Part shown: positions 1 to 6,004 of the stretch, piece by piece | Position numbering within the stretch: position 1 is the first letter of the stretch | Layout: every line of letters begins with the position of its first letter | Assembly (NCBI GenBank): GCA_001577135.1 | Contig: LSCK01000121.1 | Location: forward strand, 1-6,004 | Length of the DNA: 6,004 nucleotides | Source of the DNA: Cloacimonetes bacterium TCS60 | GTDB lineage: Bacteria; Cloacimonadota; Cloacimonadia; JGIOTU-2 | Direction: 5' to 3' | Position numbers and translations under genes: made by a program | Notes under the pieces: generated by a model | Databases searched by the model: none | Told to the model about the DNA's origin: nothing | Seen by the model: only the letters and a program-made list of their open reading frames with translations

Positions 1-807
1 GTTTATACTCCCGGATAAAGTAGAATCAGTGCCCAAGCAAATATTTATTCCCAGTTGTTTTGCTTTTTGGTAGTTAAATGTTTTATCCAGTAAAAATTTG
101 TTGGAATTTGGTGACCAGGCGATGCTTGCTCCTGCTTCAGCTACAATTTTCAGCTCTTCCTCATTTAAATTTGTAGCCTGCACTAACAAGGTGTTTTTCT
201 GCAACAATCCCAGTTTTCGCAGTTTATTAAATTCATTTTTTGCCTGCTCATCACTCCCTTCTGCTAGATGAATTACAAAAGGGGCGGACCCATTCGTTTG
301 TTCCAGTTCGACTTGTAGCGATTTCCCTCCCCACCAATTTTTCATAGAAATTGAGTGCCCTTGTTGATACTTGGATATTACATCGATAAAAAATTTGTCG
401 TAGTACTCTTTTCCCTGTAACGGGACATGGTCCATAACAACCGTCACCCCGGAAAATATGTTTTTATACATACCAAGGAGCGCCAGGTCTATAGCGTTAT
501 TTTTTGTTAGATCTGAGAAATCTTCTGTTTCCCAAATTTCTTTTCTTTCCAGGAGGGCTTGACTTTCTTGGAGCTCTTCCACCCATTCAGTTTTATTTTT
601 ATATGGTCGGGCAGATCCTATTTTAGGTAGCCAGTTATCCACCAAATGGTCATGCACGTTTATCAGGCCGGGGTAAGCTATGGCGTCATGACAATTTACA
701 ATGATATTATCGGAAGAATCCTCAGAAAATTTACCTTCGGAAACACAAATGTTTCCAAATTGGCTTTTCTTGAAATCAGCTGTAACAAGTAAATTAGTAA
801 ATTCCAT
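1..807 (-). CDS. Amidohydrolase-superfamily protein (cytosine deaminase/ATZ-TRZ-like), N-terminal part, cut by window edge
   Basis: The frame opens with ATG at 807 and stays open for 269 codons to the window edge, so the C-terminus is missing. Seen in the translation: a small N-terminal segment, then PGLINVHDH (residues 46-54) carrying the first metal-binding HxH pair (H52, H54). VIHLAEG (178-184) follows, with the strand-5 His (H180) and the catalytic-type Glu (E183), then WSPNSN (231-236) and GTDS (259-262) with the strand-8 Asp (D261). This order is that of subtype III amidohydrolases, which hydrolyse C-N or C-Cl bonds of heterocycles, such as cytosine/guanine deaminases and SsnA or AtzA-like enzymes. 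The strand-6 segment reads LLVQATNL (207-214), where the family usually has LxHGxHL, so the normal His is Gln210. The substrate cannot be named. The start lies 4 bases after the etfA-like stop with no Shine-Dalgarno, so translation is probably coupled to that gene. Family call is firm; activity is uncertain. Confidence 0.88.
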   Translation of the reverse strand, partial: MEFTNLLVTADFKKSQFGNICVSEGKFSEDSSDNIIVNCHDAIAYPGLINVHDHLVDNWLPKIGSARPYKNKTEWVEELQESQALLERKEIWETEDFSDLTKNNAIDLALLGMYKNIFSGVTVVMDHVPLQGKEYYDKFFIDVISKYQQGHSISMKNWWGGKSLQVELEQTNGSAPFVIHLAEGSDEQAKNEFNKLRKLGLLQKNTLLVQATNLNEEELKIVAEAGASIAWSPNSNKFLLDKTFNYQKAKQLGINICLGTDSTLSGSIN

Positions 808-811
808 AAAT

Positions 812-1993
812 TTATTTTAAATTCTTAATTAATTCCGGTACAACCTCGAAAAGATCTCCCACTACACCAATGTCACATACATCAAATATAGGAGCTTTTT
901 CATCCTTGTTGATAGCAATAATCAGATCGGAGGAGCGCATTCCTACAAGATGCTGAATTGCTCCGGAAATGCCACAGGCAATATATACTTTTGGTTTAAC
1001 GGTTTTACCGGTTTGTCCCACCTGGTGTGAATATTCAATCCAATCAGCATCGACAGCAGCACGAGATGCACCAATTGCTGCTCCCAATTTTTTAGCAAGC
1101 TTTCTTAACAAATCAAAATTTTTGGGATCTTTTAATCCTCTTCCGCCTGCTACAATAATATCAGCCTCGGTAATTTTGACGGTTTGGGTCTCATCTTTCA
1201 CAGATTGAATAAACTGTGAGAGAATTTTAGATTTATCAAAATCCACTTTAAATTCAACTATCTCACCTTTACGGTTTTCATCTTTTTCTATAGGGTCCAT
1301 TACTTTATGTCGCACAGTCGCCATTTGAGGACGATAATTACTGGTACGAATTGTTGCCATAATGTTACCACCAAAAGCGGGTCTGGTCTGAAGCAGCTCT
1401 CTCTTCTCCTCATCAATTTCCAGGCCTGTGCAATCTGCAGTTAATCCGGTCTCTAATTCTACAGCAACACGAGGAATAAACGAGCGTCCTATAGCAGTAG
1501 CACCACTTAAAATTATTTCGGGCTTCAGCTCTTGTACCAATTGGACCATTGCTTGCGTGTAGGATTCTGCTACAAAATTTTTTACTAAAGGATCAGAAAC
1601 CAGATACACATTATCAGCACCATAATGGAATAATTTATTTATCTCTTTCTCGCTCAACTCATGACCAAAAAGAGCTGCAGAAACATCAGTACTCAATTTA
1701 TCTGCAAGTTCTCTTGCTTTTCCTAATATTTCATAGGTTACGGGTTCTATCTTGCTTTCTTTTTGTTCTGCAAATATGAGGACACCCTCATAATCAGACA
1801 AATCCGTAATACTTTTTTCGGACTTGCGGATGATTATAGCATTAGTTGGGCAAACAGATACACAAGCACTACACAGGGTACATTTATCCAGATCAATAAC
1901 TGCAGTTTCATCTTTCATAGCGATTGCTGCCACCGGGCAAGCAGGAACGCATTTACTACAGCCAATACATTCTTCTTTTATTACTTCAATCAA
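812..1993 (-). CDS. etfA: Electron transfer flavoprotein alpha subunit with N-terminal 2x[4Fe-4S] ferredoxin domain
   Basis: A 393-residue protein. Residues 1-55 are a bacterial ferredoxin-type domain with two CxxCxxCxxxCP motifs (C9, C12, C15, C19 and C38, C41, C44, C48), predicted to bind two [4Fe-4S] clusters. Residues about 65-250 are the EtfA nucleotide-fold domain, including GATAIGRSFIPRVA (164-177). Residues about 275-393 are the FAD-binding domain, with GGRGLKDP (283-290), GASRAAVDADW (308-318), QVGQTGKTVKPKVYIACGIS (324-343) and INKDEKAPIF (361-370). EtfA pairs with EtfB to carry electrons between flavin dehydrogenases and other carriers. Ferredoxin-extended EtfA is known from anaerobes, for example the CarE subunit of the Acetobacterium caffeyl-CoA reductase complex and lactate dehydrogenase/Etf, where flavin-based electron bifurcation occurs. 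Bifurcation here is inference. Plain EtfA is near 310-330 residues, so the extra length is the ferredoxin domain. The start is TTG, fixed by AGGAGG five bases upstream. No etfB lies in the visible flanks. Confidence 0.96.
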   Translation of the reverse strand: MIEVIKEECIGCSKCVPACPVAAIAMKDETAVIDLDKCTLCSACVSVCPTNAIIIRKSEKSITDLSDYEGVLIFAEQKESKIEPVTYEILGKARELADKLSTDVSAALFGHELSEKEINKLFHYGADNVYLVSDPLVKNFVAESYTQAMVQLVQELKPEIILSGATAIGRSFIPRVAVELETGLTADCTGLEIDEEKRELLQTRPAFGGNIMATIRTSNYRPQMATVRHKVMDPIEKDENRKGEIVEFKVDFDKSKILSQFIQSVKDETQTVKITEADIIVAGGRGLKDPKNFDLLRKLAKKLGAAIGASRAAVDADWIEYSHQVGQTGKTVKPKVYIACGISGAIQHLVGMRSSDLIIAINKDEKAPIFDVCDIGVVGDLFEVVPELIKNLK

Positions 1994-1997
1994 TTTA

Positions 1998-2004
1998 TCC
2001 TCCT
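1998..2004 (-). promoter_or_regulatory. Strong Shine-Dalgarno site for the TTG-started etfA
   Basis: Read on the minus strand this is AGGAGGA, placed so that five bases (ATAAA) separate AGGAGG from the TTG at 1993-1991. The match and spacing are near ideal, and the first codons after TTG (Ile-Glu-Val-Ile) lead straight into the first ferredoxin cysteine motif at residue 9. This decides the start, because no in-frame ATG lies between the site and the ferredoxin motif. It is the only clear Shine-Dalgarno sequence before any gene in the window. Confidence 0.85.
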
Positions 2005-2013
2005 GAAATTGGA

Positions 2014-2041
2014 TTTATTCTTCTTCAAATAATTAAGTCAA
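2014..2041 (-). promoter_or_regulatory. Possible sigma70-like promoter for etfA and the amidohydrolase
   Basis: On the minus strand TTGACT (2041-2036) is followed after 16 bases by AATAAA (2019-2014), matching the -35 and -10 consensus at 5/6 and 4/6 positions. Transcription would start near 2007, leaving a leader of only about a dozen bases that still holds the AGGAGG site. The match is imperfect, the DNA is AT-rich, and the host may not use the classical consensus. The gap could equally be an internal spacer of a longer operon. Weak call. Confidence 0.25.
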
Positions 2042-2051
2042 GCTAAACATT

Positions 2052-2068
2052 AAGTAAGTGCCTTACTT
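2052..2068 (-). other. Short hairpin overlapping the antiporter stop codon
   Basis: A perfect 7-bp inverted repeat, AAGTAAG and CTTACTT on the minus strand, closes on a 3-base loop (GCA). The stop codon TAA of the antiporter gene (2065-2063) lies inside the upstream arm. The stem holds only two G-C pairs and no T-run follows, so it does not look like a standard intrinsic terminator. It may be chance, a weak pause or RNA-processing site between the antiporter and etfA, or part of a termination signal of another kind. Confidence 0.25.
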
Positions 2069-3022
2069 TCTCATAAATAAAGTGATGATATAGACAATAT
2101 AAAACAGAATAAAGAAAGCACCTGATTTGCGATAAATTTTCTTGGAGAATTTAGATGTCAGAAAAAATATTATCGCGATAAACAAACATACAATCACATC
2201 GATAATAACTTCTGATGGCAGTGAAATTGGGTTAACTGCAGAGGCAACACCCAGGACAAGCAGAATATTAAAAATATTACTCCCTACGATATTCCCCACA
2301 GCAATTGAAATTTCTCCCTTTACAACAGCAACGATAGCAGTAACGATCTCCGGTATTGAAGTACCCAGAGCAACAACGGAGATACCAATGATTTTTTCAC
2401 TTACATTCCACATTCGTGCTATTTTCTCAGCATTATCAACAGCAAAATGACTGCCCAAGGCGATAGCTCCACCACCAATGAGAATCATAAAAATATTTTT
2501 TGGTAATGATACCTTTTTATCTTTATTAATATGTAAGGGATTTCGCCTATCCTTTTGCGCCATTTTCCAAAGATATACAACAAATCCAAACAATAAAATA
2601 AGGAATACGCAACCTTCCCATCGCGTTAACGTAGATGTTCCCACAGGAAAAGCGGAGATATTTAATGTAAACAGAAGTAAAAGCAGGGTCGAAACGAGCA
2701 TAATGGGCATTTCCTTTTTTATGGTTGAATCTTCAACGTGAAGGGGTTTTATGAGTGCAACAATGCCAATTGCAAGAGCAATATTAGCAATATTACTTCC
2801 CACGACATTGCCCAGGGCTATCCCATTAATACCCGTGATAGTTGCTTTGAGGCTAACGGCTGCTTCAGGGGCACTAGTTCCGAAAGCGGCAAGGGTCAGT
2901 CCAATGAAAAGTGATGAAACATTGAAATATCTGGCTAAATTAGAAGCTCCATCAATAAAGATGTCCGCACCTTTAGCAAGTAAAATAAAGCCTACAAATA
3001 ATAGGATATAAGGAGTAATCAT
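2063..3022 (-). CDS. Calcium/sodium antiporter, CaCA family (YrbG-like)
   Basis: A 319-residue inner-membrane protein with about ten hydrophobic segments (roughly residues 4-21, 36-56, 66-91, 105-124, 136-152, 176-197, 211-232, 236-260, 271-290, 300-316). It shows the two inverted alpha repeats that define Ca2+:cation antiporters. Repeat 1 has GTSAPE (48-53) and GNVVGSNIAN (71-80); repeat 2 has GTSIPE (220-225) and GNIVGSNIFN (243-252). E53 and E225 match the two ion-binding glutamates of the archaeal exchanger NCX_Mj. The position I align with its second-repeat Asp240 is N252, so the binding site is near symmetric (N80 and N252). A short charged loop (about 153-175) separates the two halves, as in other bacterial members, and the length is typical of YrbG. 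The likely role is Ca2+ export driven by Na+ or H+; ion preference cannot be read from sequence. ATG at 3022 overlaps the stop of the preceding gene as ATGA, with no Shine-Dalgarno, so translational coupling is likely. Confidence 0.95.
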   Translation of the reverse strand: MITPYILLFVGFILLAKGADIFIDGASNLARYFNVSSLFIGLTLAAFGTSAPEAAVSLKATITGINGIALGNVVGSNIANIALAIGIVALIKPLHVEDSTIKKEMPIMLVSTLLLLLFTLNISAFPVGTSTLTRWEGCVFLILLFGFVVYLWKMAQKDRRNPLHINKDKKVSLPKNIFMILIGGGAIALGSHFAVDNAEKIARMWNVSEKIIGISVVALGTSIPEIVTAIVAVVKGEISIAVGNIVGSNIFNILLVLGVASAVNPISLPSEVIIDVIVCLFIAIIFFLTSKFSKKIYRKSGAFFILFYIVYIITLFMRK

Positions 3023-3795
3023 ACTTCAACTATTGCGGTTGGTTCATACTGATCTGCAATAATAAGATTGGCAGTGGATTGGGCTTCAGATAATATTTCC
3101 TGCATAGACTCGTAAGCAAGTTCTGGTGCATTGTTCTCTTCGCTCAAGTGTGCTAATATTACATTTTTTAACCCGGTGTGCATAACTTCTCGCAGCAGAG
3201 CTCCTGCCTGTTTATTAGACAGATGCCCTTTTTTGCCTTTTATTCTCTGCTTGAGATGCCAGGGATAGGAGCCATTAATTAATCTATTGTGGTCATGATT
3301 ACACTCTAAGACGATAGTTGAGGCGTTCTTAATTTTTTCTTTTACTAATTTTGTTGGAAATCCCAGATCAGTCAATATTACCAGACTTACATCTCTCTCC
3401 TTGTCTTCTATACGAAAACATGAGCTTGCTTCGCTATCATGCGGCACAGAAAAAGGTTTGATTATTAAATCACGGAATTGTAGGGATTCACCATTCTCGA
3501 AAAAATTTACTTTTGATATTTTCCCTATTATCTTTTTTACTGCTCCAAACGAAACTTTGCTAATGAAGAGTGGTATATTAAATTTTCTGCAAACCACTCC
3601 AGCTCCTCTAGTATGATCAGAGTGATCATGAGAGATAAACAGCGACTGCACCGAACTTTCATCTATACGAGCTTTGCTCATACGCCGGGATAGCTCTCTA
3701 CCGGAGAGACCAGCATCTATTAAAATTGTATATCCATTCTTCCTAACAGCAACTGCGTTTCCTTTGCTGCCACTTGCTAATAATGAAATTTCCAT
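3019..3795 (-). CDS. MBL-fold metallo-hydrolase of the WalJ/YycJ (VicX) type
   Basis: A 258-residue protein, close to the roughly 260 residues usual for YycJ/WalJ. It opens with LLASGSKGNA (5-14) and ILIDAGLSGREL (24-35), followed by the metal-binding motif HDHSDH (56-61). Further expected metal-site elements are VPHD (117-120), TDLG (142-145) and AHLSEENN (215-222). The family-specific block ECNHDHNRLINGSYPW (164-179) followed by KGHLSN (189-194) closely resembles the YycJ pattern of NHD, then PYPW, then GHLSN, and separates it from RNase Z and glyoxalase II relatives. In Firmicutes this gene follows the WalRK two-component system and affects DNA repair or cell-wall phenotypes; the chemical substrate is not settled, though nuclease activity has been proposed. 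No histidine kinase or regulator is beside it here, so a WalRK link should not be assumed. The start is ATG at 3795 with no Shine-Dalgarno. The stop TGA overlaps the antiporter ATG by four bases. Confidence 0.93.
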   Translation of the reverse strand: MEISLLASGSKGNAVAVRKNGYTILIDAGLSGRELSRRMSKARIDESSVQSLFISHDHSDHTRGAGVVCRKFNIPLFISKVSFGAVKKIIGKISKVNFFENGESLQFRDLIIKPFSVPHDSEASSCFRIEDKERDVSLVILTDLGFPTKLVKEKIKNASTIVLECNHDHNRLINGSYPWHLKQRIKGKKGHLSNKQAGALLREVMHTGLKNVILAHLSEENNAPELAYESMQEILSEAQSTANLIIADQYEPTAIVEV

Positions 3796-3814
3796 AATAG
3801 TTTGATAATATTTG

Positions 3815-3937
3815 TTACATGCTCAAATGACTGATTTTTTTGTCAAATTTGTCTGGTATTAATTGAGCAAATGCACCATCTACCATTTTCGGGAATCTTA
3901 CCGCTACAACTTCAGGATTTTCTAAATCCAAAAATAT
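3815..3937 (-). pseudogene. Unidentified short coding-like frame, possible gene remnant or tiny gene
   Basis: Directly after the TAA of the heparinase-like gene, the same frame stays open for 40 codons and ends in TAA at 3817-3815. It reads like protein: the stretch includes DLENPEVVAVRFPK, then MVDGAFAQLIPDKF, and ends DKKISHLSM. Of the 40 codons, 14 begin with G and 27 with a purine, as expected for real coding DNA. No ATG opens it; the candidates are TTG at 3931 (38 residues) or an internal ATG at residue 16 of that reading, and neither has a Shine-Dalgarno. I do not recognise the sequence. It could be the C-terminal scrap of a gene whose upstream part was lost, a small unannotated gene, or chance: an open run of this length is not rare in one of three frames. 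Reading through the upstream stop is unlikely, because a T9SS sorting domain normally ends the protein exactly where that stop lies. Confidence 0.35.
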
Positions 3938-6004
3938 TTAGAAGATAAGTGCTTTTTTTATATAATTACTCCTCTTCGTGCTAAGTTTAAAAAGATAGAT
4001 GCCAGAGGCAAGTTTTGGATCAGCGGAGGGAGAAAGATTAAATTCTAAATCGTGTTTACCTGCTGATAATTTATCATCGACAATTGTGCTGAGTTTTTGT
4101 CCTAAAATATTATACAATGAAATCTCTACTTGTGAGGGTGCTTTTAATTGGAAAAGAATATTAATAATACCTTCCGAGCTTTTAATCGGATTGGGAGAGA
4201 TATGAAATTCCTTAACTACATAATTTACAAATTGATCATCAACACCATAGTCATCAAGCGACCAATGGACATTGATTTGAAAATAAGAAGAGTCGGAAAA
4301 TTGGGCTGTAGTAAAACCAGAATCAAACTCCCAGGAATCTGCTCCGTTCAAGCTTGAAGGGTGGTTCCCTGTATAAAAACTCACTTCACAACCATTTTGT
4401 ATAAAGCCGTCAGCGTGATCATCAAAAATATTTAAATTCAAGTTTGTAGTCTCAGTAGTAGAAATTAAATCCACATTATCATACTTAACAGATTGTCCAT
4501 TTCGGCAAAAAACAGATTTGGGAATATAGCTATCCACCTTGGTTGAGAATAGTAGGATCTCACTATCAAAATTAAGATCGTATCCGGAGAAACTAGTGTT
4601 TACAACAGAAGAATTGTTTTTGCTTGCATAAAATGTTTTGTTTCCATCCCCTGCCATAGTTCCCCCTGTAAAATCAGATGAGCTTGAGGGGGTAAAGGTG
4701 ACAGATTTAGTGTTAGGAGCAGGATAAAGAAATGCAGAAAAAACTGCATCTTCGCTCGTGACAGAACCTTTTGTAACTTCATGCGTGGCAGGAACGTTGT
4801 ATGTACCAGAATCATGGTAATCAATATCATTTGATAAATTCAGAGTAGAGGAAGATTCTAAAAACAAATTGAGGTCGATCCCGTTAACAGAGTACTTGGA
4901 ACCATGCGATTGAAGTTCAAATCCATTACCTGTATCTCCTCCCCCATTTCCATGTAAAAGCCAGTCATAGTTATGGCTGGAATTTCCATCTACAAAATCG
5001 GTGATAACAAAAAAAGTATTATCGACAAATGAAACACATCTCGTAAAATCAGTATCCTGATAATTAGTAGTAACCTCTGAATAATCGTAGGATCCAGTAT
5101 CAAAATAGTATTGTAGGAACGCATCAGTTCCATTAGCATATATGACGTCAGCAGCAGGTGGTCCTTCCCCATCTACAAGGATGAGACTGTGATTTTCTGC
5201 GTAGCGCACTTTATCCCTTTCATCCCAACTAATATACCCTGAATCCATGGCTAATAATTCACCGTAGGCATGAATAATGAAACTAGTGTTATCAGGGTGT
5301 TCATGCGTATGCCCGCCAATTCTTGCTCTATTATTTTCTCCCATAAGGCAGCAGTAAACAGCTTCATCACCCCAGTCGCTTCTGAATATAGTTTGTCCGG
5401 CAGTTGGCAAGAATTTGGAAAAGGGAGCATCTGGTTCTGGTGAACCGAAATAAGCAGGATCCACCAGGCAAATCATCTCTACATCCATATTTCCAGAGGT
5501 GTTTTGTGAATAAAATGGGACGCTGGAATTTTCGTAATCCCACGCTAAGTCAGTATTATCCAAAAAAGAAGCTAGAGCACCATTAAAATAGAATGGATCT
5601 AAGAAGGAGTCATCAAAATCAGGGCGAGCTCCATTGGGTTGTCTAATGTTTACTCCCCATTCGGCATTTTTAGCAAAATTTTCCCACATCAATAATGGTG
5701 CTAAATTAATTCCGTTATATTCTTCTGATTCTCCATCTACAAAATTATAGTGAGCTATAGCAAAGGGAATAAAATTTGAAGCGCTAAAACTCATGTAATG
5801 GGGACCTTCAGCCCAACTTCCGTTATCTCCTACTAGCCATCCTCCCTTTGTTGGTTCCTCTACAAATTGTTTGTTTAAAGTGGCCATAGAATAACCTATC
5901 CAGGTTTCCGGTTGTTCATAATCTACTGAGCCTGTTTCTGTATTCAGAACTATTGCTGCCATTCCCATAGCAGAAGCAAATTTTACGCCGTAATTGATTT
6001 GCTC
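3938..6004 (-). CDS. Secreted heparinase II/III-family protein with T9SS type A sorting domain, 5' end outside the window
   Basis: The frame is open from the window edge (first residues EQINYGVKF) to TAA at 3940-3938, giving 688 visible residues. ATG at 5968 is internal, since the frame continues upstream; the signal peptide is missing. Numbering from that Met, residues 1-160 look like the end of the alpha/alpha-toroid of heparinase II/III lyases, with NGSWAEGPHYMSFS (49-62; Y58 is a candidate catalytic Tyr). Residues about 187-420 are the beta-sandwich: RIGGHTHEHPDNTSF (216-230), LLAMDSGY (238-245), AENHS (257-261). H224, D242 and H260 align with the zinc site of heparinase II. Residues about 430-585 are an unassigned beta-rich linker. 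Residues 588-676 are the T9SS type A sorting domain: SPNPIKSSEG, YNILGQKL, LSAGKHDLEFN, LASGIYLFKL and a final KKALIF. The expected role is eliminative cleavage of an acidic polysaccharide at the cell surface or outside it; the substrate (heparin-like, alginate or other) cannot be told. Confidence 0.92.
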   Translation of the reverse strand, partial: EQINYGVKFASAMGMAAIVLNTETGSVDYEQPETWIGYSMATLNKQFVEEPTKGGWLVGDNGSWAEGPHYMSFSASNFIPFAIAHYNFVDGESEEYNGINLAPLLMWENFAKNAEWGVNIRQPNGARPDFDDSFLDPFYFNGALASFLDNTDLAWDYENSSVPFYSQNTSGNMDVEMICLVDPAYFGSPEPDAPFSKFLPTAGQTIFRSDWGDEAVYCCLMGENNRARIGGHTHEHPDNTSFIIHAYGELLAMDSGYISWDERDKVRYAENHSLILVDGEGPPAADVIYANGTDAFLQYYFDTGSYDYSEVTTNYQDTDFTRCVSFVDNTFFVITDFVDGNSSHNYDWLLHGNGGGDTGNGFELQSHGSKYSVNGIDLNLFLESSSTLNLSNDIDYHDSGTYNVPATHEVTKGSVTSEDAVFSAFLYPAPNTKSVTFTPSSSSDFTGGTMAGDGNKTFYASKNNSSVVNTSFSGYDLNFDSEILLFSTKVDSYIPKSVFCRNGQSVKYDNVDLISTTETTNLNLNIFDDHADGFIQNGCEVSFYTGNHPSSLNGADSWEFDSGFTTAQFSDSSYFQINVHWSLDDYGVDDQFVNYVVKEFHISPNPIKSSEGIINILFQLKAPSQVEISLYNILGQKLSTIVDDKLSAGKHDLEFNLSPSADPKLASGIYLFKLSTKRSNYIKKALIF

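Noticed and set aside
969..1208. Plus-strand open frame of 79 codons inside etfA
   Set aside because: It lies antisense to a gene with clear family motifs, has no ribosome binding site and no recognisable product; similar plus-strand frames under the antiporter and heparinase-like genes are rejected for the same reason.
3796..3853. Perfect TTGACA (minus strand, about 3847-3842) as the -35 box of a walJ promoter
   Set aside because: No acceptable -10 hexamer lies 16-18 bases downstream; the nearest TATTAT is too far away to pair with it.
3820..3869. TGCTCAA and TTGAGCA, a 7-bp inverted repeat in the gap before the WalJ-type gene
   Set aside because: The arms are 36 bases apart and do not extend, and there is no terminator or operator context; it falls within the coding-like frame and is likely chance.
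3915..3929. GGATTT-3 bases-AAATCC hairpin just after the heparinase-like gene, as a terminator
   Set aside because: The stem is only 6 bp with two G-C pairs, and on the transcribed strand no T-run follows it.
3929..3936. TATTTTTG on the minus strand, matching the Bacteroidota -7 promoter motif TAnnTTTG, as a promoter for the WalJ-type gene
   Set aside because: No TTG-type -33 element lies at the right distance upstream, the match is easy to get by chance in AT-rich DNA, and the host phylum is not established.
5966..5968. ATG as the true start of the heparinase-like gene
   Set aside because: The frame stays open upstream to the window edge with sensible residues (EQINYGVKF), there is no signal peptide after this ATG, and the lyase toroid would be cut in half.
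1..6004. Mobile element, CRISPR, phage or defence-island content
   Set aside because: No transposase, integrase, terminal inverted repeats, spaced direct repeats or tRNA-like sequence was seen; the gene families are housekeeping or metabolic.

Overview
All protein-coding signal in this 6 kb window lies on the minus strand, so transcription runs from the right-hand edge to the left. Base composition is AT-rich. One gene ends in a type IX secretion (T9SS) type A C-terminal sorting domain, and most starts lack a Shine-Dalgarno sequence. Together these suggest a bacterium of the Fibrobacterota-Chlorobiota-Bacteroidota (FCB) group or a related candidate phylum such as Cloacimonadota or Marinimicrobia. 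That placement is an inference from style, not from a marker gene.

Layout in the order of transcription: (1) 6004-3938, the C-terminal 688 residues of a secreted heparinase II/III-like protein with a T9SS sorting tail; its start lies outside the window. (2) 3937-3796, a 142-bp gap that is not obviously empty: a coding-like frame of about 40 codons follows the previous stop codon in the same frame. (3) 3795-3019, a WalJ/YycJ-type metallo-beta-lactamase-fold hydrolase. (4) 3022-2063, a YrbG-type Ca2+/Na+ antiporter whose ATG overlaps the hydrolase stop by 4 bases. (5) 1993-812, an electron-transfer flavoprotein alpha subunit with an N-terminal 2x[4Fe-4S] ferredoxin domain, starting at TTG behind a strong AGGAGG. 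(6) 807-1, the N-terminal 269 residues of a cytosine-deaminase-like amidohydrolase that runs off the left edge.

Genes 3 and 4 are almost certainly co-transcribed, and so are genes 5 and 6 (4-base gap). The 69-bp gap between the antiporter and the flavoprotein could hold a promoter or simply be an intra-operon spacer. The encoded functions (extracellular polysaccharide breakdown, MBL hydrolase, cation exchange, flavin-based electron transfer, amidohydrolase) do not form one recognisable pathway; this looks like ordinary chromosome rather than a mobile or defence island. No RNA gene, insertion sequence, CRISPR array or large repeat was seen. The points most worth a second look are the unexplained coding-like remnant at 3815-3937, the His-to-Gln change at a usual active-site position of the amidohydrolase, and the ferredoxin-fused EtfA with no EtfB beside it in the window.
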